A DNA stretch of 64,000 nucleotides, from the NCBI RefSeq assembly GCF_001612665.1, contig NZ_BDAX01000002.1, positions 186,001 through 250,000 of the forward strand, written 5' to 3'. Of the stretch, positions 36,439 through 44,385 are shown piece by piece. The first letter of the stretch is position 1. The number at the start of each line of letters is the position of its first letter. The notes under the pieces are model-generated. The model saw nothing but the letters and a program-made list of their open reading frames with translations, made no database searches and was not told where the DNA came from. The DNA is from Nocardia alba NBRC 108234 (lineage in GTDB: Bacteria; Actinomycetota; Actinomycetes; Mycobacteriales; Mycobacteriaceae). A program made the translations under genes and the position numbers.

Positions 36439-38151
36439 ATGTCTACAGCTGTGGATTTCGCCGCCAGGCTCATCGAACCGCGCGCGATCGTCGCGGCCGG
36501 CCATTCGGCGGTACTCGCCTACATCTCGCCGAGTAGGCCGGGCGCGAACTTCGGCGCCAAACCGATCACCGCCGACTACGCTCGCGCGCTCACCGCCGCC
36601 GGGCTCGACATCGTCTCCATCTGGCAATACGGCAAGCCCGGCGACGCGACCCCCTCGGACTGGACGACCGGCTACGACGGCGGACGCCGGATGGCCGAAC
36701 AGGCGTTGGCCACCCACCTGAGCGTGGGCGCGCCTCGACACGCACCGATCTTCTTCGCCGTCGACGAGGATATCTCGCTGTCGCAGTGGAACAGCACGGC
36801 CGTGGAGTTCTTCCGTGGCGTGAACTCGGTGCTGGGCAGCGCCTGGACCGGGATCTACGGGCACGCGCGGGTATGCGCGTGGGCGATCGAGGACGCAGTG
36901 GTCGGCGCGCGAGGACAATTCAGCTGGGCGTGGCAGACCCGGGCCTGGTCGGGAACCGAACGCGAACCACGCGCGGTGCTCTACCAACGCGTGATCGACA
37001 CCCCGAGCAACCCCGGACCGATCATCGACAGCACCCGCGTCGACGTCAACGACATCCTCGCTCCCGACTTCGGTCAGTGGGCGCTCGATCGGTCGGTATC
37101 GGTGCCGCCGTTCACCGAGATCGACCGGCTCGGACCCTCGCATTCCTCGCGCGAAGGCGCCCGCATCACCAATTTCCTGTTGCACACCCAGGAAGGTAAC
37201 GGGACCGCCGAATCCCTTGCCGCCTACCTGAACAACCCCGCCAACGGTGTGTCCTACCACTACACGCTGCGCGACGCGGTGGTGGTGCGGGTGGTACCGG
37301 AGGAACTCGCGTCCTGGTCGGTGCTCTCGGCGAATCCTTTCACGGTGAATCTGTGCTTCGCGGGCAGCCGCATCGCCTGGTCGCGCGCGCAGTGGCTGGC
37401 CATCGACGGTGATCTGCGGATCGCGGCGTATCTGGCTGTGCGCAGCGCGCAGCGGCACGGGTACTCGACCGAGGTGATCGAGCCGGATTACCACGTCGGC
37501 GACGGGATCTCCGACCATCGTTACGTCACGAGAGCACTCGGCATCGGCTCGCATACCGATGTGGGCCCGAACTTCCCGTGGGATGTGTTCGCCGCCCACG
37601 TCGCCTCGTTCGTCGGCGCGACCGAACCGACCGCGATCGATCTGCGCGCCGCCGCATCCCCCTGGCTGGGCGCACGCCGCACCACCGGCGAACTCAGCAC
37701 ACCGGACGGGGTGGGACGGTTCGCCGAGTTCGAGCACGGCCATGTGTATTGGCATCCGAGTACCGATGCCCACGCCGTCCCGACCGCGATCATGGACAAG
37801 TACGCGGAGTTGGAATGGGAGACAGGCCCCCTGGGATATCCGACCGCCGAGCACACCGAACTGCCCGATCCGCAAGGTTCGGGTCCCGGGCTGGCGCAAA
37901 CGTTTCAGGGTGGCGCCGTCTACCGGCGCGCCGCGCAACCCGCGTACTGGGTGCACGGCGCGATCGGCGCGCGATGGGCGGCGGCCGGTCACGAGAACGG
38001 CGAGCTCGGCTGGCCCGCTTCCGATGAGACCGCCCACGATGACGGGGTCTATCAGTCGTTCGAGTTCGGCCGGATCTACTGGGTGCCCGAACAGATCGTC
38101 GCACTGCGTAATTCCGGCGAGCCCGACACCCCGCTGTCCCGGCCCGCCTGA
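36439..38151 (+). CDS. Endolysin-like protein: DUF1906 glycosidase-like, amidase and LGFP repeats
   Basis: 570 residues in three modules. Residues 1-215 are a DUF1906/Rv2525c-type TIM-barrel (VDFAARLIEP, SIWQYG, PIFFAVDEDIS). Residues 235-395 resemble N-acetylmuramoyl-alanine amidase type 2, with possible zinc histidines in FLLHTQEGNG and GSHTDVGPNFPWD. Residues 405-560 hold about three LGFP repeats (GPLGYPTAE, GELGWPASDE, FGRIYW) that bind mycolic-acid cell walls. There is no signal peptide, as in phage endolysins. AGGGGG precedes ATG 36439. It may be a domesticated lysin or a cell-wall remodelling enzyme; no other phage genes adjoin it. Confidence 0.8.
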   Translation: MSTAVDFAARLIEPRAIVAAGHSAVLAYISPSRPGANFGAKPITADYARALTAAGLDIVSIWQYGKPGDATPSDWTTGYDGGRRMAEQALATHLSVGAPRHAPIFFAVDEDISLSQWNSTAVEFFRGVNSVLGSAWTGIYGHARVCAWAIEDAVVGARGQFSWAWQTRAWSGTEREPRAVLYQRVIDTPSNPGPIIDSTRVDVNDILAPDFGQWALDRSVSVPPFTEIDRLGPSHSSREGARITNFLLHTQEGNGTAESLAAYLNNPANGVSYHYTLRDAVVVRVVPEELASWSVLSANPFTVNLCFAGSRIAWSRAQWLAIDGDLRIAAYLAVRSAQRHGYSTEVIEPDYHVGDGISDHRYVTRALGIGSHTDVGPNFPWDVFAAHVASFVGATEPTAIDLRAAASPWLGARRTTGELSTPDGVGRFAEFEHGHVYWHPSTDAHAVPTAIMDKYAELEWETGPLGYPTAEHTELPDPQGSGPGLAQTFQGGAVYRRAAQPAYWVHGAIGARWAAAGHENGELGWPASDETAHDDGVYQSFEFGRIYWVPEQIVALRNSGEPDTPLSRPA

Positions 38152-38155
38152 GCGG

Positions 38156-38341
38156 TCAGGCCAGCAGGATCGCGAGGGTGGTGGCGCCGGCGCTCAGTAG
38201 CAGCGCCACCACCACGCAGATCGCGATCAGTCGCGTCCGTGAGGTGGGTCCGGTGTAGGTTTCGTCGGCGTTCAGCATGGCGTCGATGTCGATGGCGGCG
38301 AACTCACGCGTGGATTCGAGAGGGCCGGGCTGCTCGGTCAT
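38156..38341 (-). CDS. Small single-pass membrane protein
   Basis: 61 residues from ATG 38341. A hydrophilic, acidic N-terminus (AAIDIDAMLNADETY) is followed by one hydrophobic helix (LIAICVVVALLLSAGATTLAILL) at the very C-terminus, a tail-anchored layout. It starts 10 bases after the stop of the coiled-coil gene on the same strand, so the two probably form an operon. No family recognised. The long overlapping minus-strand frame that contains it is a shadow of the coiled-coil gene. Confidence 0.6.
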   Translation of the reverse strand: MTEQPGPLESTREFAAIDIDAMLNADETYTGPTSRTRLIAICVVVALLLSAGATTLAILLA

Positions 38342-38351
38342 GTGCGTGACG

Positions 38352-39509
38352 CTAGTCCAGGTCGCCGCGCACCGTCGCCGATACCCCACTCGTGGTCGCG
38401 GCAGCCGGGGTGCGGGCGGTGGCGAGGAGTTCGTCGAGCTGCGCCTCCGCGCGTTGGGCACGGGCCAGCGTTTGCTTGCGGGCGTCGTCGAGTGCGGCCC
38501 ACCGCTGCTCGGCTTCGGTGCGCAATTGTGCGAGTGCGGCCGCCGCTTCGTCGCGACGCTGCTGGGTTTCGGTGGCGGTGGTGCGGCGCAGCTCGGTGAG
38601 TTCGGTGCGGGTGCGATCGAGTTCGCCGCGCGCGGTGTCCAGGTCGGTGCGGGCCCGTCGCCACTCCTCGCGGGCTTCGGCGGCGGCCTCCACTCGTTCG
38701 GCGGTGGCTTGCTCGGCGCGTTCGGTGGCACGGTCGGCGTCGGCGGCGCGCTGGATCGCGAGGTCGCGTTCGGCGGTCGCGGCCGCGATCCTGGCCTCGG
38801 CATCGCGGCGGTGATGGGTGATCTCGGAGTCGGCGCGCTGCTGGGCACGGGCCACAATGTCGTCGGCTTCTTGTTTCGCCGAGTCGATCTCGTCGGCCGC
38901 GTGTTGTCGGGCGGCCCGCACCTGTGCCTCGGCATCGCTGCGGGCCGCGAACACATCGTCGGAAGCCTGGCGGGTGAGCGCGTCGACCGAGGCCACGACT
39001 TCGTCCCTGGCCGCGAGCGCTTCCCCGACTGCCTGCTCAGCCTGTTCCGCGGCCGCCACCGCCTCTTCGGCCACCGATTCCGCCAGCGCGCGAGCCTCTT
39101 CGGCCTCGCGCCGCGATTGTTCGGCTGCCACTGTCGCCATCTCCGCCTCGGCGATCCGTCGGGCAGCGTCGGCTTGGACCGCCTGGACCTGCGCTTCGGC
39201 CACCGACGGATCGCCGATAGTCTGCAGCTCGGCGACCGCCGCGTTCAACGTGGTCCCCAATTGCTCGGCCAGCCCACGGAACTGCCCGAGCAGCTCGTCG
39301 GCCCGCAACCGCGCCACTGTCACCGGCCCTTGAGTCGTCACAGTGACGGCCGCAGTGGCACCGTCGGACTCCTGTTGCTGCCGTTGCCTTTCCCGCCACG
39401 CCCGCCATCGCGTGTGATCGGGATGATCGCAGTATTCGGAGGGGCGACCCGGCCCACCGGCGCGGGTGATCGGACGGGCACAGCCCGGATAGTTGCATAC
39501 GCTCGACAC
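38352..39509 (-). CDS. KfrA-like coiled-coil protein with N-terminal Cys/His motif
   Basis: 385 residues. The first 35 residues contain CNYPGCARPI and EYCDHPDHTRW, four or five potential zinc ligands. From about residue 95 to 365 the protein is nearly continuous Ala/Glu/Arg/Gln coiled coil (EEARALAESVAEEAVAAAEQ). This resembles KfrA-type plasmid and chromosomal DNA-binding architectural proteins, which have a DNA-binding head and a long alpha-helical tail. GTG 39509 is preceded by TACGAT and six bases, a leaderless layout. Repeated ACGAAAC heptamers upstream may be its own binding sites. Function is inferred. Confidence 0.65.
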   Translation of the reverse strand: MSSVCNYPGCARPITRAGGPGRPSEYCDHPDHTRWRAWRERQRQQQESDGATAAVTVTTQGPVTVARLRADELLGQFRGLAEQLGTTLNAAVAELQTIGDPSVAEAQVQAVQADAARRIAEAEMATVAAEQSRREAEEARALAESVAEEAVAAAEQAEQAVGEALAARDEVVASVDALTRQASDDVFAARSDAEAQVRAARQHAADEIDSAKQEADDIVARAQQRADSEITHHRRDAEARIAAATAERDLAIQRAADADRATERAEQATAERVEAAAEAREEWRRARTDLDTARGELDRTRTELTELRRTTATETQQRRDEAAAALAQLRTEAEQRWAALDDARKQTLARAQRAEAQLDELLATARTPAAATTSGVSATVRGDLD

Positions 39510-39527
39510 CGGAGAATCGTAGCGTTT

Positions 39528-39721
39528 GTTTCGTCACAATCACACGTAATGCACGAAACGAAATGCGTGTCGCCCCTTCGGGAGCCGAATTCGTCCGGCC
39601 GTGGTCTGACCCCCGATAAGTGAACATTATCGGAGGTCAGGCCAGAAGATAGTTTCGAGTGAACGCGGATGATTTACGTTTCCGTTTGGTCGCACTCTAC
39701 GAAACGAAATAGCTACGAAAC
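39528..39721. promoter_or_regulatory. Cluster of ACGAAAC heptamers upstream of the KfrA-like gene
   Basis: ACGAAAC occurs at 39553-39559, 39699-39705 and 39715-39721, and inverted as GTTTCGT at 39528-39534. Two copies are part of the 12-mer ACGAAACGAAAT. A related form ACGTTTCCGTTT is at about 39676-39687. The spacing and mixed orientation resemble iterated binding sites for a DNA-binding or partition-like protein. Confidence 0.55.
39603..39643. repeat. Long inverted repeat (17-bp arms) between divergent genes
   Basis: GGTCTGACCCCCGATAA (39603-39619) and TTATCGGAGGTCAGGCC (39627-39643) pair at 15 of 17 positions around a 7-base loop. No T-run follows and both flanking genes are transcribed away from it, so it is not a terminator. 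It may be an operator, a cruciform or the trace of a mobile element. Confidence 0.65.
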
Positions 39722-39945
39722 TGGGTGAAAACTGTGCACCCCTGCACGGACGTACCGTTTCCGGGCAGTCGCTGCACCACCGTCGGCACCACGCTCGAAT
39801 TCGCCTGATCTTGCGCAGTTCGGCTGCCCGGACTACATCACCGGCCAACTCGCCCTTCGCGCGACTCGGCTCGGTTTCGTCGCCGATTCCTCTGGCGGCC
39901 GACCTCCGCTTCGGGTACGACTGGAGCGGAACAGAGGGGGAAACT

Positions 39946-40737
39946 GTGCGGGAATCCACGAGCGCGACACCGGCGATCGGGCAACGGGCGGGTGAGCGGC
40001 GCGTGCGGTCCACCGAGGAATGGCTGGCCTATTTCCGGCTGAACGCGCGGCGACAGCGCAAGATTCCGTGGCAATCGAGCGGGGTCGCGGCATCACCGGC
40101 CGAGCTGGCACCCCTGCGCCGGTCACTGCAGGCGTGGCAGCTCGGCGAAACATCGGATGGCCGACACCTGGCGGCGTCGGCCGACCGATTCGCCGCGGCC
40201 ACCGGCGATCCCGCGTATCGCGAAGTCATCGACCTGTTCATCCGTGAGGAGCAACGCCATGGCGCGCTGCTGGGTCGCATCCTGGATGACGCGGGAATCC
40301 CACGGCGACAGGCTGATTGGGGCGATACGCTCTTTCGCAGGCTTCGGTACAGCATCACCGACATCGAGGTCTGGACCACCCCGGTCGTCATGGTCGAAGT
40401 CCTGGCGATGATCTATTACAACGCGATCCGTCGGGCTACCGGATCACCGGTCCTGCGCGCGGTCTGCGCCCAGATCCTCGCCGACGAGGTGCCGCATGTG
40501 CAGTTGCAATGCGAGCGGCTCGCGGTCCTTTTCCGGCACCGATCCCGTACCCGCTACCGCGCCACCATGCTCGCCCACCGTGTTCTGTTCCTCGCGGTCA
40601 TGCTCCTGGTGTGGGTCGGCCACCATCGCGCGCTGCGCTCCGGCGGCTACAGCTGGACGCACTACCGCCGGGCCGCCTACGCCAAAATGAACCGCGCGTG
40701 GCAACGCATGGATCCACAACGCTACGTCTGGACCTGA
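39946..40737 (+). CDS. Ferritin-like diiron-type protein
   Basis: 263 residues. Two E-x-x-H motifs stand in separate helices, IREEQRHGALL (about 103-113) and ILADEVPHVQLQ (about 183-194), the usual ligands of a dinuclear iron site in the ferritin-like superfamily. A hydrophobic stretch (VLFLAVMLLVWVGH) is near residue 220. GTG 39946 follows AGAGGGGG by about six bases, so the upstream ORF extension is rejected. The oxidation substrate is unknown. It could be an oxygenase or a fatty-acid-modifying enzyme. Confidence 0.65.
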   Translation: MRESTSATPAIGQRAGERRVRSTEEWLAYFRLNARRQRKIPWQSSGVAASPAELAPLRRSLQAWQLGETSDGRHLAASADRFAAATGDPAYREVIDLFIREEQRHGALLGRILDDAGIPRRQADWGDTLFRRLRYSITDIEVWTTPVVMVEVLAMIYYNAIRRATGSPVLRAVCAQILADEVPHVQLQCERLAVLFRHRSRTRYRATMLAHRVLFLAVMLLVWVGHHRALRSGGYSWTHYRRAAYAKMNRAWQRMDPQRYVWT

Positions 40738-40872
40738 TTCCGCCCGCCGTGTTCTCGACGGGATCGGCCGCGCGCATCGGCCCGCTTTCGGAGGGTGTCG
40801 GCGCGCGGCCGAACACCGCACCGAGTCACCCTCCGCGGCTGTGACCAGTTAGTTCAGGGCCTGCCGGAAGTT

Positions 40873-41547
40873 CTAGGCGGTGTCGAACGGCTTCGAGGAT
40901 TCGGCGGCGGCTTCGAGGTCGTCGATGGTGCCGGACATGATCGCCGGGATGTGCGCGGTGATGCGCTCGGCGGGCCAGTCCCACCACGCGACGGCCAGCA
41001 GGCGGGCGATGTCGCGGTCGTCGAAGCGGGTTCGGATGAGGCGGGCCGGATTCCCGCCGACGATGCCGTAGTCGGCGACATCGCCGGTGACGACGGAACC
41101 GGTGCTGATGATGGCGCCGTGTCCGATCCGCACGCCGGGCATCACTGTCACGCCGTTGCCGAACCAGACGTCGTTGCCCACGACGGTGTCGCCCCGGCCG
41201 GGCAAGCCGACGAGCAGGTCGAAGTGGTCCGACCAGGAGCCGCCCATGGTGGGGAACGGGAAGGTCGAGGGTCCGTCCATCCGGTGGTTGGCCCCGTTCA
41301 TGATGAACCGCGTACCGGTGCCCAGCGCACAGAACTTCCCGATGATCAGTTTCTCGGGACCGTAGTGGTAGAGGACATTGCGGGTTTCGAAGGCGGTCGC
41401 GGCGTCGGGATCGTCGTAGTAGGAGTAGTCACCGACCTCGATGAGCGGCGAGGTGACCAGCGGTGCCAACAGCACCACGCGCGGTTGGCCGGGCATCGGA
41501 TGCAACACCGTGGGGTCGGCGGGAACAGGCGAGCGATCGTGCGACAC
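40873..41547 (-). CDS. CatB/Vat-like hexapeptide-repeat O-acetyltransferase
   Basis: 224 residues from GTG 41547, which has AAGGAG seven bases upstream. Left-handed beta-helix hexapeptide repeats run from about residue 70 to 165. The xenobiotic acetyltransferase pattern appears in YHYGPEKLIIGKFCALGTG, MNGANHRMDGPSTFPF (the catalytic His loop) and VVGGNPARLIRTRF. Family members acetylate chloramphenicol, streptogramins or endogenous sugars. Chromosomal actinobacterial forms are often of unknown substrate, so drug resistance should not be assumed. Confidence 0.88.
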   Translation of the reverse strand: MSHDRSPVPADPTVLHPMPGQPRVVLLAPLVTSPLIEVGDYSYYDDPDAATAFETRNVLYHYGPEKLIIGKFCALGTGTRFIMNGANHRMDGPSTFPFPTMGGSWSDHFDLLVGLPGRGDTVVGNDVWFGNGVTVMPGVRIGHGAIISTGSVVTGDVADYGIVGGNPARLIRTRFDDRDIARLLAVAWWDWPAERITAHIPAIMSGTIDDLEAAAESSKPFDTA

Positions 41548-41852
41548 AGCGGAACTCCTTCTTCGCAGGGGCGTACGCGGGCATCGCGGCCGATGTCGGA
41601 TCGGGTGGCGGCGGACGTCGGGATCATCGTCGAGCGCGGCGAACTGCTCGCCCGCGTCGCCGCACGCGCCCCGTTGATCGTTGCCGCCCCGGTCTATCAC
41701 TATCCGGTCCCGCTTCGCACGCACACCGCGCGGCTGCCGACGCTACCCTTGCCGCAGCCGCACGCGTGTTCACCCGCCAGGCGATCCTTGTCGCGGTGGA
41801 CGAGGTGGTGCGCGCATGGCCTCGGGCGCACCACCTCGCTGTTCGCCGGGCG
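41548..41852. other. Gap without a convincing gene
   Basis: About 305 bases. Plus-strand frames are open (for example from ATG 41594) but show no family resemblance, and switching frames does not give a better protein. A decayed gene is possible but cannot be supported. Confidence 0.4.
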
Positions 41853-42497
41853 CTAAACGAGGGTTGCGTGGCCGATGGTGACGTTGCCGTACAGGTTCCG
41901 TGCGACAACCTGGACGGTCGCGCCGCCCTCGGGCGACCCCTCGATCGGTTCCAGCCGGTTCAGCACACTGCCGCGCAGCGCGTTGGCTTCCAGCCGTGCC
42001 GCGCTGCCCGGCCGGATCCCCACCTCGAGATCGCCCATCGAGGTGTCCAGTCGCAGCACCCCGCGCACCGCGTCGTCGACACGGATGTCGCCCTTGGCGG
42101 TCTTCGCGGTCACCGAGCCACCCGGGCGCTCGATGACGATGTCACCGGCGCTGACCTCCAGGTCGCACCCGCTGAATTCGCCCGCGATCCTCAGCCGTCC
42201 CATCGCGAGGGTCGCGTCGAGAGCGGAACCGATCGGCACCTCGACGGTCACCGAGACCGACGGGTTGCCACCGAACGGGGTGAAGGACTTCCACTTCTTC
42301 GGAGCCTCGACCGTCAGCTTGCCATCGGTGAACTCGGCGCGAATCTGTTCGGCGGCACGAACGTCGGCCTTGCTGGAGGTATCGGCCGGTAGGACCACAA
42401 CTACGGTGTCGGTTCGGTCGGAGGCGACCACGGCCACTTCGCCGCTGGGCACGTTGACGGCGACGGTGATCGGCTGCGGTGTCTGGAAAGTAGGCAT
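41853..42497 (-). CDS. DUF4097 beta-strand-repeat protein
   Basis: 214 residues, almost entirely short beta strands with repeated turns (GDIVIERPGGSVTAKTAKGD, then LRLDTSMGDLEVG), the DUF4097 putative-adhesin-like solenoid. No signal peptide or membrane helix is visible, so it is probably cytoplasmic. AAGGAG precedes ATG 42497. A longer frame continuing upstream merely reads the opposite frame of the oxidase gene. In other genomes DUF4097 genes pair with small DNA-binding regulators. None is adjacent here, although the promoter carries two strong dyads. Confidence 0.8.
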   Translation of the reverse strand: MPTFQTPQPITVAVNVPSGEVAVVASDRTDTVVVVLPADTSSKADVRAAEQIRAEFTDGKLTVEAPKKWKSFTPFGGNPSVSVTVEVPIGSALDATLAMGRLRIAGEFSGCDLEVSAGDIVIERPGGSVTAKTAKGDIRVDDAVRGVLRLDTSMGDLEVGIRPGSAARLEANALRGSVLNRLEPIEGSPEGGATVQVVARNLYGNVTIGHATLV

Positions 42498-42520
42498 CTG
42501 CGCTCCTTGGTTGCGGGTCG

Positions 42521-42578
42521 TGTACGTAGATGTATACGTACATCGTGTGCCATCACTATAAGTACATGTATACGTATA
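42521..42578. promoter_or_regulatory. Two 22-bp dyad operators in the DUF4097 promoter
   Basis: TGTACGTA-GATGTA-TACGTACA (42521-42542) has perfect 8-bp arms. TATAAGTA-CATGTA-TACGTATA (42557-42578) has 7 of 8 paired. They share the ATGTATACGTA core and start 36 bp apart. A minus-strand -10 TATAGT (42560-42555) touches the second box and TTGCGC at 42585-42580 is a possible -35. Confidence 0.75.
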
Positions 42579-42610
42579 GCGCAACCGTGGGTTTTCCCCG
42601 ACGCGACAGA

Positions 42611-43129
42611 TCAGGGCGCGAGCCTGGCGATATCGGGCGCGTAGACGGTCATCCAGTGCGGACGCAGGCGGTAGTAGACGACGTCGTTGTCCCAGTCGAA
42701 GGCGCCGCCGCCGTAGAAGTCCTGGAAGTACGCGAGTAGCTCCGGCCAATCGGCGGCGGGCTCGCCGTCCAACGGGTTGAGAATCTCGACTGTGCCGTGC
42801 GTGAACACGCCCAGGTCCTCGCCGCGCAGGTGCGCGACGCTGGCGGCAGGCCTGACCGCGAGGTGGCGGGCCTTCGCGGCAGCGCGCGCCGTGCCGAAGT
42901 GCCATCGGCCGCGCAGGAAATGCCCGTCCGCCCCGCTGATCCGCGGTTCGCCATTCGCCGTCACCGTCGACAGCGCCAGGGTGCACATCCCGGTGAGGGT
43001 CTGGGTCAGCTGCTCTGCCGTCAGCGTGTTCTCGGCGTCGATGATCGAGCGCAGGTGCGCTGTCGAACCGGTGAGCGAGGCGTCGAGGAGTGCCTGAAGC
43101 TCTGCGAGGTCTTCCGGAGTTTCCCGCAA
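42611..43129 (-). CDS. Pyridoxamine 5'-phosphate oxidase-like flavin-binding protein
   Basis: 172 residues. The split-barrel fold is supported by MCTLALSTVTANGEPRISGA (about 48-67) and FGTARAAAKARHLAVRPAAS, typical of FMN- or F420-binding PNPOx-like proteins. The start is TTG 43129, because no ATG or GTG is in frame before the conserved part and the codon falls just before the helix. The substrate is unknown. It is downstream of the epoxide hydrolase on the same strand with a 70-base gap. Confidence 0.8.
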   Translation of the reverse strand: MRETPEDLAELQALLDASLTGSTAHLRSIIDAENTLTAEQLTQTLTGMCTLALSTVTANGEPRISGADGHFLRGRWHFGTARAAAKARHLAVRPAASVAHLRGEDLGVFTHGTVEILNPLDGEPAADWPELLAYFQDFYGGGAFDWDNDVVYYRLRPHWMTVYAPDIARLAP

Positions 43130-43200
43130 GGAAGTGCCCTGTCTGTCGTGGGGTGTCGATCAGTGGTTCCCATCCTCGTCCGAAACCTTGACACCTTGTG

Positions 43201-44283
43201 TCAGCTTTTCTCTAGGCTGTTCAGGAAGAACTCCCGAATGTCGGCGGCGAGCAGGTCGGGCACCTCCATCGCGGCGAAGTGACCGCCGCGGTCGAACTCC
43301 GACCAGTGCCTGATGTCGTAGAGCTGTTCGGCCAGCGGGCGCACCGACTGGGTGATGTCGTGGGCGAAGACTGCGACGCCGAGGGGTACCGGGCACGGCT
43401 CGGCGCCCCTGGCGGACTCGCGATGCAGACGGGCCGAGGACGCCGCGGTGGCGGTGAGCCAGTACAGGGAGACGTCGGTGAGCATCCGGTCGTCGCTGAT
43501 CGGCGAGCGTGGGTCGGTCCAGTGCGCGAACCGTTCGGCGATCCAGGCCAGTTGGCCGACGGGCGAATCGGTGAGCGCGTAGCCGATGGTCTGTGGGGTG
43601 GTGGCCTGCAGTGCCTGGTAGGGCGGCCGATTCGCCATCAGCTGCTTGACCTTGCCGAGGCGCGCCTCATCGGCTTCGGAGAGTTCGATATCCGGGTTCG
43701 GCCGCGTCGGCAGGTAGTTGACGTGAACGCCGACAACGTTGTCCGGTGCCACCGCCCCGAGCGCCTGGGAGATGCCCGAGCCGAAGTCGCCACCTTGGGC
43801 GCCGTAGCGCTCATAGCCCAGGCGCCGCATCAATTCGGCCCAGGCGCGCGCTACCCGCGTGATATCCCAGCCGCGCTCGCTGGTCGGTCCGGAGAAGCCG
43901 TAGCCCGGGATCGACGGGATCACCAGATGGAAGTCGCGCGACAGCGGTTCGATCACGTCGAGGAATTCGAGGAAGGAGCCGGGCCAGCCGTGGGTGAGGA
44001 TCAGGGCGAGCGCGTCAGGCTTCGGCGAGCGGACATGGACGAAATGGATTCTCTGGCTGTCGATTTCGGTGGTGAAGTGCGCGAGCTCGTTGAGGTTCGC
44101 CTCGTGCGCTCGCCAGTCGTAACCGGTGCGCCAGTATTCGGCGAGTTCTTTGAGCCGCGCCAGCGGGAAACCGTAGTCCCAGCCGGCGTCGGCGAGCTCG
44201 TTGGGCCAGCGGGTCCGGGCGAGGCGGTCGTTGAGGTCGTCGATATCGGCCTGGGGGATGTCGACGCGGAACGGCTCGATCAT
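43201..44283 (-). CDS. Epoxide hydrolase-family alpha/beta hydrolase
   Basis: 360 residues. An N-terminal EHN domain (FRVDIPQADIDDLNDRLART, WRAHEANLNEL) is followed by the alpha/beta core: oxyanion HGWPGSFLEF (about 97-106), nucleophile Asp in GAQGGDFGSGIS (about 167) and His in GGHFAAMEVPDLL. AAGGAG precedes ATG 44283 well. Enzymes of this type hydrate epoxides to diols. The substrate is unknown. Divergent MarR gene and an 18-bp-arm inverted repeat between them suggest induction by the substrate. Confidence 0.92.
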   Translation of the reverse strand: MIEPFRVDIPQADIDDLNDRLARTRWPNELADAGWDYGFPLARLKELAEYWRTGYDWRAHEANLNELAHFTTEIDSQRIHFVHVRSPKPDALALILTHGWPGSFLEFLDVIEPLSRDFHLVIPSIPGYGFSGPTSERGWDITRVARAWAELMRRLGYERYGAQGGDFGSGISQALGAVAPDNVVGVHVNYLPTRPNPDIELSEADEARLGKVKQLMANRPPYQALQATTPQTIGYALTDSPVGQLAWIAERFAHWTDPRSPISDDRMLTDVSLYWLTATAASSARLHRESARGAEPCPVPLGVAVFAHDITQSVRPLAEQLYDIRHWSEFDRGGHFAAMEVPDLLAADIREFFLNSLEKS

Positions 44284-44324
44284 GGTCTCAACTCCTTTGT
44301 CGGCCCAATGTTCGGGCAACTAAT

Positions 44325-44366
44325 GTTTGTGCCACCAACGATATCGCAATCGTTGGTGGCGCAAAC
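44325..44366. promoter_or_regulatory. MarR operator with 18-bp arms
   Basis: GTTTGTGCCACCAACGAT (44325-44342) and ATCGTTGGTGGCGCAAAC (44349-44366) pair at 17 of 18 positions around six bases. It lies between the divergent epoxide hydrolase and MarR genes and is followed by TAGAGT and the marR start. Confidence 0.8.
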
Positions 44367-44385
44367 GATTTGTTAGAGTTGTCAC

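Noticed and set aside
41594-41856. Plus-strand gene between the acetyltransferase and DUF4097 genes
   Set aside because: No homology texture, no ribosome site and equal openness in several frames.
42498-42986. Extension of the DUF4097 frame upstream of ATG 42497
   Set aside because: It reads the oxidase-like gene in the wrong frame and runs through the dyad operators.
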